A stretch of 64,000 nt of DNA. Source: Bacteroidales bacterium. GTDB lineage: Bacteria > Bacteroidota > Bacteroidia > Bacteroidales > Paludibacteraceae. The translations under genes were made by a program, and so were the position numbers. Below the pieces are notes generated by a model, which saw nothing but the letters and a program-made list of their open reading frames with translations, ran no database searches and had not been told where the DNA came from. Location: contig SFDZ01000004.1 of the NCBI GenBank assembly GCA_004557405.1, forward strand, positions 33,872 to 97,871, written 5' to 3'. Within the stretch, counting starts at the first letter, position 1; the number at the start of each line of letters is the position of its first letter. Positions 52,495 through 60,807 of this stretch are shown piece after piece.

Positions 52495-53517
52495 TCAGCG
52501 CAACAGGAATTGGAATCGATCGATGTTTTTCAAAGCGATGCCTGTGCCACGCGCCACCGCATGCAACGGGTCGTCGGCCACATGGAATTGTATTTGAATT
52601 TTGTCCGTCAGACGTTTAGCCAAGCCGCGGAGCAAGGCGCCGCCACCGGCCAGATAGATACCGTTGCGCACCAAGTCGGCATAGAGTTCCGGCGGTGTCT
52701 CTTCCAACGCGGCCAACACGGCCGTTTCGATTTTTGTTATCGACTTGTCGAGGCAATGTGCAATCTCCTGATACGACACCGGCACCTCCATGGGCAAGGC
52801 CGTCATTTTGTTCGGGCCGTGCACCACATAATCTTCCGGCGCCTCTTCGCCAAGGTCAATCAACGCCGAGCCGACTTTTATTTTGATTTGTTCGGCCATG
52901 CGTTCGCCCACTTTGATGTTGTGCTGACGGTTCATGTAGTCGATAATGTCGCCTGTAAAATCGTCGCCGGCGATACGAATGGATTTGTTCGACACCATGC
53001 CGCCCAACGAGATGACGGCAATTTCGGTGGTACCGCCGCCTATATCGACAATCATGCAGCCTTCGGGTGCTTCGACATCCAAGCCGATGCCCACGGCAGC
53101 CGCCATCGGTTCGTAAATCATGTACACATCGCGGCCGCCGGCGTGTTCCGACGAGTCGCGCACGGCACGAATTTCGACCTCGGTGCTGCCCGACGGGATG
53201 CCGACCACCAAACGCAACGACGGAGTAAACAATTTGCTGCGATGCGGAATCAGTTTAATCATGCCGCGAATCATCAGTTCGGCGGCTTTGAAGTCGGCTA
53301 TCACGCCATCGCGCAACGGGCGCACGGTGCGAATGTTTTCGTGTTCCTTACCCTGCATCATTTGCGCTGCTTTGCCAAGCGCTATCAGGCTGTCGGTGCG
53401 GCGGTCGAGCGCCACTATCGAGGGTTCATCGACTACTATTTTGTCATTGCAGGTGATGACGGTATTGGCCGTTCCAAGGTCGATGGCCACATCCTGCGTC
53501 AGCGAAAAAAGTCCCAT
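52495..53517 (-). CDS. mreB: Actin-like rod-shape protein MreB
   Basis: Protein of 340 aa. It has the actin-family motifs: phosphate-1 AIDLGTANTVI (11-21), phosphate-2 MIVDIGGGTTEIAVISLGG, and the adenosine loop YLAGGGALLRGL. Forms membrane-associated filaments guiding side-wall synthesis. First gene of mreB-mreC-mreD-mrdA-rodA, with a perfect promoter 47 nt upstream and a 98-bp gap to mreC. Confidence 0.97.
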   Translation of the reverse strand: MGLFSLTQDVAIDLGTANTVITCNDKIVVDEPSIVALDRRTDSLIALGKAAQMMQGKEHENIRTVRPLRDGVIADFKAAELMIRGMIKLIPHRSKLFTPSLRLVVGIPSGSTEVEIRAVRDSSEHAGGRDVYMIYEPMAAAVGIGLDVEAPEGCMIVDIGGGTTEIAVISLGGMVSNKSIRIAGDDFTGDIIDYMNRQHNIKVGERMAEQIKIKVGSALIDLGEEAPEDYVVHGPNKMTALPMEVPVSYQEIAHCLDKSITKIETAVLAALEETPPELYADLVRNGIYLAGGGALLRGLAKRLTDKIQIQFHVADDPLHAVARGTGIALKNIDRFQFLLR

Positions 53518-53563
53518 TTTCGTATGTTTTTATTGTTAGATTTGACGGATAATTAACGAGTTA

Positions 53564-53594
53564 CAAAAGTAATAAAAAATCGGTTATCACACAA
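53564..53594 (-). promoter_or_regulatory. mreB: Promoter of the mreB operon
   Basis: Minus strand: TTG (53594-53592), 20 nt, TACTTTTG (53571-53564). Confidence 0.8.
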
Positions 53595-53656
53595 TGATAA
53601 CTCTTTTTTTTCGCAAGAAAATTATCAACACACCCAAAAAGATGATTTCCGACCGC

Positions 53657-53690
53657 AAAAAAGGTCGGCAACGCTCCTGCGCACCGACCT
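53657..53690 (-). terminator. Terminator of serS
   Basis: AGGTCGG (53662-53668) pairs with CCGACCT (53684-53690); on the minus strand it is followed by a U-run from the six As at 53657-53662. Confidence 0.8.
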
Positions 53691-53718
53691 GTTCGACATC
53701 CTTTTTGTTGAGGTATGT

Positions 53719-54996
53719 TTAGCGAATCATATCGCAGCCCATGTACGGCACCAATACTTTCGGTATGCGTATGCCGTCGGGCGTTTGGTTGTTTTCGAGC
53801 AGCGTAGCCACGATGCGCGGCAGCGCCAGCGCCGAGCCGTTGAGGGTGTGGCAGAGTTCGGTTTTGCCATCAGACGTTTTGTAACGGCATTTCAAGCGAT
53901 TGGCTTGGTAGGCTTCGAAGTTCGACACCGAACTAACCTCGAGCCAACGTTTTTGTGCGGCCGAGAATGTTTCGAAGTCGAAACAGAGTGCCGCCGTGAA
54001 ACTCATGTCGCCACCGCAAAGGCGCAAAATGCGATACGGCAGTTCGAGTTTTTGGAGTAGGCCTTCGACGTGTGCCAACATTTCGCGATGCGATTCTTCG
54101 CTGTGTTCGGGCGTGTCGATGCGCACGATTTCGATTTTCGAAAATTCGTGCAAGCGGTTCAAGCCACGCACATCTTTGCCATACGAACCGGCTTCGCGAC
54201 GAAAACATTGCGTGTAGGCACAATTTTTTATCGGCAACTCTTTTTCGGTCAGAATGACATCGCGATAGATGTTTGTTACCGGCACTTCGGCCGTCGGTAT
54301 CAGGTAGAGGTCGTCGATTTCGGCGTGGTACATTTGTCCCTCTTTATCGGGCAGTTGGCCGGTGCCGTAGCCCGATGCGGCATTGACAACGGTTGGCGGC
54401 ATTATTTCGAGATAGCCGGCGGCGCGTGCCTCGTCGAGGAAAAAGTTGATGAGTGCGCGCTGCAAACGTGCGCCAAGTCCTTTGTAAACGGGAAAACCTG
54501 CGCCCGATATTTTGACGCCGAGTTCGAAATCGATTAAATCGTATTTTTTGGCCAATTCCCAATGCGGCAGTGGTTCGAATCCGTCGAACGCCGGGATTTC
54601 GCCGCCTTGTTTTTCGACTACGTTATCTTCGGCCGAAGTGCCTTCGGGCACGCTGTCTTTCGGCAGATTCGGAATCTGCAACAGCAAGTCGCGCATGGCA
54701 TTGGCTTTTTCGTCCATCAGTGCCGACAGTTTTTTGGTATCGTCTTTGTAGCGTGCCACTTCGGCTTTGGCTTCGTCGGCTTCGGCTTTTTTGCCTTGCT
54801 GCATCAGTGCGCCAATCGATTTGGACAGTTGATTGATGGCTGCCAATTTGGCGTCGAGTTCTTTTTGCGCTGCACGACGTTCGCTGTCGAGCGCAATAAC
54901 TTGGTCAATCATTTCGGCCGCCGGCGCGAAATGTTTCTTTCCCAGACGACGAACGACTTCGTCGCGGTTCCCGATAATTTGTTTCAGTGTTAGCAT
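53719..54996 (-). CDS. serS: Seryl-tRNA synthetase
   Basis: Charges tRNA-Ser. Class II synthetase of 425 aa: N-terminal antiparallel coiled-coil arm (about 30-100), motif 2 CFRREAGSYGKDVRGLNRLHEF and motif 3 LNGSALALPRIVATLLENNQ. Length is normal. Its -7 box candidate (TAATTTTG, 55040-55033) lies in the 70-bp gap to the next gene. The cognate tRNA-Ser(GCU) gene is 4 kb away. Confidence 0.97.
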   Translation of the reverse strand: MLTLKQIIGNRDEVVRRLGKKHFAPAAEMIDQVIALDSERRAAQKELDAKLAAINQLSKSIGALMQQGKKAEADEAKAEVARYKDDTKKLSALMDEKANAMRDLLLQIPNLPKDSVPEGTSAEDNVVEKQGGEIPAFDGFEPLPHWELAKKYDLIDFELGVKISGAGFPVYKGLGARLQRALINFFLDEARAAGYLEIMPPTVVNAASGYGTGQLPDKEGQMYHAEIDDLYLIPTAEVPVTNIYRDVILTEKELPIKNCAYTQCFRREAGSYGKDVRGLNRLHEFSKIEIVRIDTPEHSEESHREMLAHVEGLLQKLELPYRILRLCGGDMSFTAALCFDFETFSAAQKRWLEVSSVSNFEAYQANRLKCRYKTSDGKTELCHTLNGSALALPRIVATLLENNQTPDGIRIPKVLVPYMGCDMIR

Positions 54997-55066
54997 GTGA
55001 TTTTATTCTGTTTTCGTTTTTATTCGAGGGTGCAAAATTACAAAAAGTTGACGATTTTTGTGCGTT

Positions 55067-55801
55067 TTAGTCATTTTTTTTGATGGTTGGCGGCAAATAT
55101 TGTGTTTGCACATGGCTCATGCTGTTCCACAACGACGATGCAGCGTGCGGATTGAGGCGCTCCATGGTTTCCAAAATGCGGCGCACATCGCTGCGATTCG
55201 ATTCGTGTTCGTACGGACAATTTTTCACCTGTTTGCGGTAGTTGCGCTGTTCGGCCAGCAGTTGCAAATCGCGTTCGCGCACATTGGCCAGCGGGCGAAT
55301 GATGGTCATGGCAAACTTATCCATCGTCAATGTGGGCGGCATCGATGCGAATGTGCCTTGAAAAATCTGATTCATAAGTAGCGTTTCGAGCATGTCGTCG
55401 CGATGATGACCAAGTGCAATTTTGTTACACCCGAGTTCATCGGCCAAGGCGAACAGCGTTTTGCGCCGATTCCACGAGCAGAGGAAACAGTGCGACTTGC
55501 GCGCATCGGTCGAGGTGTCGAAACGGGTGGTGCGATGCACAAACGGCACGCCATATTGTCCGCAAAAAGTTTCCAGATAGGTCAAATCGGATTGGTAAGG
55601 CACATTATCGACCGAAACATGCGCCGCCACAAGCGTGAAACGCGGTTTGAAAATTTTCATGCGTTCGCCCAAAAATTCGGCCAACGCCAGCGAGTCTTTT
55701 CCGCCCGACAGCCCGATAAGAATTTTGTCGCCATCGGTTATCATGGCATAATCTTTCAGAGCGGCGTTCACCTTGCGCTGTATTTGTTCGAACAATTCCA
55801 C
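55067..55801 (-). CDS. TtcA-family tRNA thiolation protein
   Basis: Protein of 244 aa with the PP-loop SGGKDSLA (32-39), a Cys pair (CFLCSWNRR) and HHRDDMLETLLMNQ, which identify the TtcA/TtuA group. TtcA puts sulfur on C32 of certain tRNAs using an Fe-S cluster. The start is GTG at 55801 (MELFEQIQRK). A -7 box (TAATTTTG, 55830-55823) is just upstream. Confidence 0.9.
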   Translation of the reverse strand: MELFEQIQRKVNAALKDYAMITDGDKILIGLSGGKDSLALAEFLGERMKIFKPRFTLVAAHVSVDNVPYQSDLTYLETFCGQYGVPFVHRTTRFDTSTDARKSHCFLCSWNRRKTLFALADELGCNKIALGHHRDDMLETLLMNQIFQGTFASMPPTLTMDKFAMTIIRPLANVRERDLQLLAEQRNYRKQVKNCPYEHESNRSDVRRILETMERLNPHAASSLWNSMSHVQTQYLPPTIKKND

Positions 55802-55862
55802 GATGGTCAGTTATTTCCGATGCAAAATTACAAAAAACATCGAACAATGGTGCATGGTGTTC

Positions 55863-56780
55863 TCATTTTTTTCGGTATAGGTTGTTGCGCGGATGTTTGT
55901 CGATGATTTCGGTACGCAAGAATGTCATATCGACGTGCGTGTAGATTTCGGTGGTGAGAATGCTTTCGTGCCCAAGCATCTCCTGAATAGCCCGCAGATT
56001 GGCACCGCCTTCGAGCAAATGTGTGGCAAACGAATGGCGAAACGTGTGCGGCGAAATCTTTTTTTTGACATTGGCCGCGGCGGCTAACTTTTTGACAATC
56101 AGGAACACCATATTGCGTGTCAGTTGGTGGCCGCGGCGGTTGAGAAACACAAAATCCTCTTGTCCGCGCTGTATGGGCAGAGCATTGCGTTCGACGAGCC
56201 AGCAACGGACAGCCTCTTCGGCCGGCACCGACAGCGGCACCAAGCGTTGTTTGTTGCCTTTGCCCTCGACCTTGACGCAGTGCATATCGAAAAACATGTG
56301 CGACAACTTCAGATTCACCAACTCCGACACCCGCAAGCCCGAGCCATAGAGCATTTCTATCATCGCTTGGTTGCGATGTCCATCGGGCTGCGACAAGTCG
56401 ATAGCCGCCAAAATGGCTTCGATTTCGCTTATCGACAACACCTCCGGCAAATAGCGCGGCAACTTGGGCTGTTGCAACAAATCGGTCGGGTCGGCAGCAA
56501 TTTCGTTGTTGTACACCAAAAAGTTGTAAAACGCCTTCACCCCCGACACGACACGTGCTTGCGAGCGTGCCTGCAAGCCAAGTTGAGCAAGTTCCACGAC
56601 AAATTGCTCCAAATCGGCACACGTTGCTTCTGTGTAGTCGATATGCTGTTCGTCGAGAAAATCGAGCAACAGCAACACATCGCGCAGGTAGGCCTCGACC
56701 GTGTTGGCCGACAGCGACCGTTCCAGCGTGAGATAGGCTTTGAAACGCCGAATAGCGGGAAGTTGCCGATTGTTGTTCAC
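55863..56780 (-). CDS. xerD: Tyrosine recombinase XerD/XerC
   Basis: Resolves chromosome dimers at dif with its partner recombinase. Protein of 305 aa: N-terminal SAM-like DNA-binding domain (to about 105), then the catalytic domain with YGSGLRVSEL (Arg), HTFRHSFATHLLEGG (His-x-x-Arg), LGHESI (His) and nucleophile Tyr in TTEIYTHVD. The start is GTG at 56780, 5 bp after the serA stop. The core-gene setting favours the housekeeping Xer enzyme over a phage integrase; XerC versus XerD cannot be settled by eye. Confidence 0.92.
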   Translation of the reverse strand: MNNNRQLPAIRRFKAYLTLERSLSANTVEAYLRDVLLLLDFLDEQHIDYTEATCADLEQFVVELAQLGLQARSQARVVSGVKAFYNFLVYNNEIAADPTDLLQQPKLPRYLPEVLSISEIEAILAAIDLSQPDGHRNQAMIEMLYGSGLRVSELVNLKLSHMFFDMHCVKVEGKGNKQRLVPLSVPAEEAVRCWLVERNALPIQRGQEDFVFLNRRGHQLTRNMVFLIVKKLAAAANVKKKISPHTFRHSFATHLLEGGANLRAIQEMLGHESILTTEIYTHVDMTFLRTEIIDKHPRNNLYRKK

Positions 56781-56784
56781 AGCA

Positions 56785-57702
56785 TCAATTCACCCGAAAA
56801 CGATCGACGCCATCGTTCAAGTAGCCCACTGCCTGATGTGCAGCCGCCAATCCGGCATTGACATTTGCTTCGGCTGTTTCGGCGCCCATTTTTTTAGGTG
56901 TGGCAAACACGCGTGTGCCAAACTGTTCTCGCAAATCAGCAAACGAATCGGGCGCCACATCGGCCACGTATTTGAAATCGGGGCGTTCGGCCAAAACGGT
57001 TGCCAAATCGGCCTCGTCGATTACCTCTTTTCGCGCTGTATTGACCAAGCAAGCGCCCTTCGGCATCAGACTCATAAGACTATAATTGACCGATTTGCGT
57101 GTTTGGTCGTTGGCCGGGATGTGCAACGACACATAATCAGACCGTTTATACAGTTCGGCAAGTGCATCGACAGGTGTAACACCCTCGGCAACCATCTTTT
57201 CGGCAGGCACAAAGGGGTCGAATGCCAGCACATTCATGCCAAAACCCTGCGCCAGCCGAGCCACAAGTCGTCCGACATTGCCGTAAGCCTGAATGCCGAG
57301 CGTTTTTCCTTTGAGTTCGGCGCCCGTTCCGGGATTGAAGTTGTTGCGCGCCATATAAATCATCAGCCCGAGCGCCAATTCGGCTACGGCATTGGAATTT
57401 TGGCCGGGCGTATTCATCGCCACAATGTTTTGTGCCGAGCAGGCAGCCAAGTCGATGTTGTCGTAACCGGCGCCGGCACGCACCACCACTTTCAGTTTCG
57501 GAGCGTGAGCAACGACTTCGGCCGTTACTTTATCGGATCGCACAATCAGGCCGTCGGCATCGGCCACAGCCGCACAGAGTTGTGCTTTGTCGGTATATTT
57601 TTCGAGTAGCGCCAACTCGCAGCCGGCACTTTCGACAATGCTGCGCATGCCGTCAATGGCGGCGGCAGCAAAAGGTTTTTCGGTGGCAATAAGAATTTTC
57701 AT
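56785..57702 (-). CDS. serA: D-3-phosphoglycerate dehydrogenase, short Lys-type
   Basis: First step of serine synthesis. Protein of 305 aa without the C-terminal regulatory domains of E. coli SerA. The NAD-binding loop is GIQAYGNVGRLVARL; the catalytic Arg is in VNTARKEVIDE. The usual catalytic His motif (PHxGxxT) reads TPKKMGAET, with Lys in place of His, the hallmark of type IIIK enzymes known from Bacteroidota and Entamoeba. Located between mltG and xerD. Confidence 0.93.
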   Translation of the reverse strand: MKILIATEKPFAAAAIDGMRSIVESAGCELALLEKYTDKAQLCAAVADADGLIVRSDKVTAEVVAHAPKLKVVVRAGAGYDNIDLAACSAQNIVAMNTPGQNSNAVAELALGLMIYMARNNFNPGTGAELKGKTLGIQAYGNVGRLVARLAQGFGMNVLAFDPFVPAEKMVAEGVTPVDALAELYKRSDYVSLHIPANDQTRKSVNYSLMSLMPKGACLVNTARKEVIDEADLATVLAERPDFKYVADVAPDSFADLREQFGTRVFATPKKMGAETAEANVNAGLAAAHQAVGYLNDGVDRFRVN

Positions 57703-57726
57703 ATTTCGTTACGATTTAAGTGAATG

Positions 57727-58782
57727 TTATTTTTTGACACGATGTTCTTTAGCCCATTGCGCATAAGCGCGTTGGTATTTTGCACGATTGCGGTTGTGTT
57801 CGGTCAACGTAGAGGCAAAATTGTGCGTACCATCCATTTTGTCGGAAGCACACATATACAGATAATTACTTGGACGATAATTCAATACCGCATCGATGCC
57901 GACAATGCTGGCCATACGGATTGGTCCCGGCGGCAAACCGCGGTGTTTGTATGTATTATAGGGTGAATCGATTTGCGTATGCACGGCCAACACGCGCGTC
58001 AGCGTGAAGTCGCCCACGGCATAACGCACCGTCGGGCAGGCTTGCAAAGGCATGCCGCGTTGCAGGCGATTGAGGTACAACCCTGCGATAATCGGTTTGT
58101 CGGAAGCGATGTTGGTCTCCTCGTCGATGATGGACGCCAACACCGACACCTCGACCGGCGACAATTTGACCGCCGCCGCTTTGGCCAACCTTTCGTCCGT
58201 CCAAAAACGATTGTATTCGCGCTGCATCCGCTCGAACAATTCGTCAATTGTCATTGTCCAATACACTTCGTAAGTATTTGGCACAAAGAGCGTTAACACC
58301 GTTTCTGGCGTTACTTGGTATTTTTTCAAAAACGCGGCATCGTTCAGATGTTGGTGAATGGTGGCCGAATCGAGCATCAACTGCTGCGCCAAACGAGCCG
58401 CCAAATCGCTTTTGAGCCGGATGTTGTTGAAACGCAATTTCACCGGTTGCTGCGTGCCGCTGACAAGATGCTGCGCCAGCGTGCGATTGGTCATGCCATC
58501 GGTGATGCAATAGTTGCCGGGTTTGATGCGTGTGGCGTAGTTGTGGCGACGCATATAGCGCCGAAACGACGCCGCATCGTCGGTAAAGCCTGCGAGTTCG
58601 AGTTGAGCGCACACGTCGTCGAGCGTGGCACCGGCATACACACACAGCCGATTCGGAGCACCATCGGCCACACGAAAAACCGGCCGAAACTCCGACTGCC
58701 ACAGATAAATGCAAACGCCGAACGCCACCAAAATCAAAATGCCGACCACGGCGTAAAAGGTACGATGTTGTTTCTTTTTCAA
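57727..58782 (-). CDS. mltG: Endolytic transglycosylase MltG
   Basis: Membrane-bound enzyme that cuts nascent peptidoglycan strands. Protein of about 351 aa if it starts at TTG 58782 (then KKKQHRTFYAVVG), placing a membrane helix at about 10-28. An ATG at 58917 would add 45 residues. The YceG-like domain has the catalytic region ASIIDEETNIASDKPIIAGLYLNRL (Glu of EET) and QIDSPYNTYKHRGLPPGPI. A -7-like box TATCTTTA (58816-58809) just above the TTG supports the shorter form. Ends 24 bp before serA. Confidence 0.88.
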   Translation of the reverse strand: MKKKQHRTFYAVVGILILVAFGVCIYLWQSEFRPVFRVADGAPNRLCVYAGATLDDVCAQLELAGFTDDAASFRRYMRRHNYATRIKPGNYCITDGMTNRTLAQHLVSGTQQPVKLRFNNIRLKSDLAARLAQQLMLDSATIHQHLNDAAFLKKYQVTPETVLTLFVPNTYEVYWTMTIDELFERMQREYNRFWTDERLAKAAAVKLSPVEVSVLASIIDEETNIASDKPIIAGLYLNRLQRGMPLQACPTVRYAVGDFTLTRVLAVHTQIDSPYNTYKHRGLPPGPIRMASIVGIDAVLNYRPSNYLYMCASDKMDGTHNFASTLTEHNRNRAKYQRAYAQWAKEHRVKK

Positions 58783-58939
58783 AGCAAAAAAAGTTTGATT
58801 TCCAAAGTGTAAAGATAGACATTTATTTTCTGACAGCAGCAAAAAAATCGAATAAAAATACGTTAAAACCTGTTTTAAGTCCCGCAAACAACCATTAAAC
58901 ACTTGATTATCAACCATAAAACAAGTTTTCGGCTAAAAA

Positions 58940-58971
58940 TTTGGCTTAACCGATTTTTTGTATTACCTTTG
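58940..58971 (+). promoter_or_regulatory. Promoter of the tRNA-Ser gene
   Basis: TTTG 58940-58943, 20 nt, TACCTTTG 58964-58971. Perfect consensus, about 27 nt upstream of the mature tRNA 5' end. Confidence 0.85.
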
Positions 58972-58997
58972 CACCGCTTAAATTACAAGTCAGACAC

Positions 58998-59084
58998 GGA
59001 AGTTTGGGTGAGTGGCTGAAACCAGCAGTTTGCTAAACTGCCGTACGGGTTTCCGTACCGGGGGTTCGAATCCCCCAGCTTCCG
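58998..59084 (+). tRNA. tRNA-Ser (anticodon GCU)
   Basis: 87 nt including the discriminator G. A 7-bp acceptor stem (GGAAGTT with AGCTTCC, one G-U pair), an anticodon stem GCAGT/ACTGC with loop TTGCTAA (anticodon 59032-59034, GCT), a long variable arm (TACGG...CCGTA) as expected for serine, and a T-arm GGGGG-TTCGAAT-CCCCC. CCA is not encoded. It reads AGC/AGU. Confidence 0.97.
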
Positions 59085-59090
59085 CAAGCA

Positions 59091-59126
59091 AAAGGGTAAC
59101 ACGATTTTCGTAACGCGTTACCCTTT
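59091..59126. terminator. Bidirectional terminator between tRNA-Ser and the symporter
   Basis: AAAGGGTAAC (59091-59100) pairs perfectly with GTTACCCTTT (59117-59126). The 16-nt loop contains a small ACG/CGT inner stem. The genes on both sides converge on it. Confidence 0.8.
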
Positions 59127-59148
59127 CTTGTTTTGTGTCGGCGGCCGA

Positions 59149-60510
59149 TTACGACAGCAAATCGAACACGCCAAGTTCGTTCAGGAATATCAGCAAAATG
59201 GCGATAGGCACCACAAAACGCATCAGGAAAAGAAATGCGTTGACAAACCACTCCGAAACGACAGCGCCGTGCGACAGTTCGTCGCGCACATCTTTTTTGC
59301 TGCAAAACCACCCCACGAATATAGCGATGAAAAATCCGCCGACCGGCATCAGGATTTTCGACACCAGAAAATCGCACCAATCGAACAAGGTGCGTCCGAA
59401 CAACGTCAGGCGCGTATCGGCGCCCAACGACAGCGAGCACAAGGCGCTGGAGATGACAATGACCAACGACGTTACGATGGCGGCATTTTTGCGCGAGCAA
59501 TGAAACTCTTCGGACACGAAAGCCACCATAATCTCCAAAATAGAGATGGTAGATGTGAGCGCCGCGATAGAGAGCAGCACAAAAAACAAGATGGCAAAAA
59601 TGTAGCCGCCCGGCATTTGTGTGAATACACTCGGCAGGGTTACAAACACCAACTGCGGCCCCTGCGCAGGATCGATGCCGAGAGCAAACACCGCCGGAAA
59701 AATGGCCACGCCCGACAAGACCGCCACTATGGTATCGAGCACCGACACTTGCGCAACGGTACGCATCAGATTGTTGTCGCTGCGGATGTACGATCCATAG
59801 GTAATCATACAGCCCAGCCCCAAACTGAGCGAGAAAAACGCTTGTCCCAAAGCGCTCAAAATGACGGTTGGCGTAATTTTCGAGAAATCGGGTTTGAACA
59901 AGAACGCCAATCCGGCCGACGCATTGTCCATAGTTACTGAACGCACGCACAACAAAATCAGAATCAGCAACAAAAACGGCATCAGTATTTTGGAATAGCG
60001 TTCGATGCCTTTTTCGACACCGGCCACCACCACATAGAGCGTCAGCAGAATGAACACCACATCCCACAACAACGGACGGAACGACGACGATGAGAAATCG
60101 GCAAAAAAGCGCGCAAGGCCATCGGTAGTTTTGCCGGCAAAATTGTTGCACGCCGCCTGATAGATATACTCGATGCCCCAGCCGGCCACCACAAAATAGA
60201 ACGACAAGATGAAAAACGCGCACACCACGCCCAACAATCCCATCAGCACCCAGCGGTTGCCGCCCGACAGTTTGCGAAAAGCGCCCGCCACATTGGCACG
60301 CGCACGCCGTCCGATAAGGAACTCGGACAACATGACCGGCATACCTAGCAGCACCACGCACAAAATATAGATGAGCAGAAACGCGGCACCGCCATTCTGC
60401 CCCACTTCGTAAGGAAATTTCCAGATATTGCCAAGTCCCACTGCCGATCCGGCAGCCGCCATAACCACACCGACTTTTGTGCCAAAATGCGTTCGCTTGT
60501 GATGTTCCAT
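59149..60510 (-). CDS. SNF-family sodium-dependent amino acid/neurotransmitter-type transporter
   Basis: Protein of 453 aa with about eleven to twelve membrane helices. The NSS signature GSAVGLGNIWKFPYEVGQNGGAAFLLIYILC is at about 18-48 (Na+ and substrate sites; quoted motif core GLGNIWKFPY). It is similar in size to bacterial LeuT/MhsT-type symporters and should import an amino acid with Na+. It has an upstream minus-strand promoter at 60701-60670, giving a 5' leader of about 150 nt. Confidence 0.93.
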   Translation of the reverse strand: MEHHKRTHFGTKVGVVMAAAGSAVGLGNIWKFPYEVGQNGGAAFLLIYILCVVLLGMPVMLSEFLIGRRARANVAGAFRKLSGGNRWVLMGLLGVVCAFFILSFYFVVAGWGIEYIYQAACNNFAGKTTDGLARFFADFSSSSFRPLLWDVVFILLTLYVVVAGVEKGIERYSKILMPFLLLILILLCVRSVTMDNASAGLAFLFKPDFSKITPTVILSALGQAFFSLSLGLGCMITYGSYIRSDNNLMRTVAQVSVLDTIVAVLSGVAIFPAVFALGIDPAQGPQLVFVTLPSVFTQMPGGYIFAILFFVLLSIAALTSTISILEIMVAFVSEEFHCSRKNAAIVTSLVIVISSALCSLSLGADTRLTLFGRTLFDWCDFLVSKILMPVGGFFIAIFVGWFCSKKDVRDELSHGAVVSEWFVNAFLFLMRFVVPIAILLIFLNELGVFDLLS

Positions 60511-60669
60511 AAAAAATGATGTTTACACCCATCGATGTCGTTGCGGCGTGGTTGCAATCCACCCGAGAACGCGCACCAACGAGCCGTGTTGGTAATCCGA
60601 GGTTTGTTCTTCAGGATTGACGATTTGCCAATCGTGCGGTGTTAAAACATCATGGCATTCAAGGTGCTG

Positions 60670-60701
60670 CAAAATTACAATTTTATTTTGACATTGGCAA
60701 A
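60670..60701 (-). promoter_or_regulatory. Promoter of the symporter gene
   Basis: Minus strand: TTTG (60701-60698), 20 nt, TAATTTTG (60677-60670). The start codon is about 160 nt further down, an unusually long leader for this window. Confidence 0.75.
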
Positions 60702-60750
60702 CATCCGCAAAAATATTGTTGTCAGGCACCTCAATTTTTGTGCTGTTTCG

Positions 60751-60782
60751 TTTGTCTGCTATCGAAAAATAGTGTAACTTTG
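60751..60782 (+). promoter_or_regulatory. Promoter of the fucose-isomerase-like gene and trmD
   Basis: TTTG 60751-60754, 20 nt, TAACTTTG 60775-60782. Perfect consensus, 25 nt before the start codon. Confidence 0.85.
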
Positions 60783-60807
60783 CAGAAAATTGCACACTTA
60801 ATACATC

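Noticed and set aside
55863..56780. Tyrosine recombinase as a mark of an integrated element
   Set aside because: It sits between serA and the ttcA-like gene, has normal composition, and no other mobile genes or attachment sites are near, so it is the housekeeping Xer recombinase.
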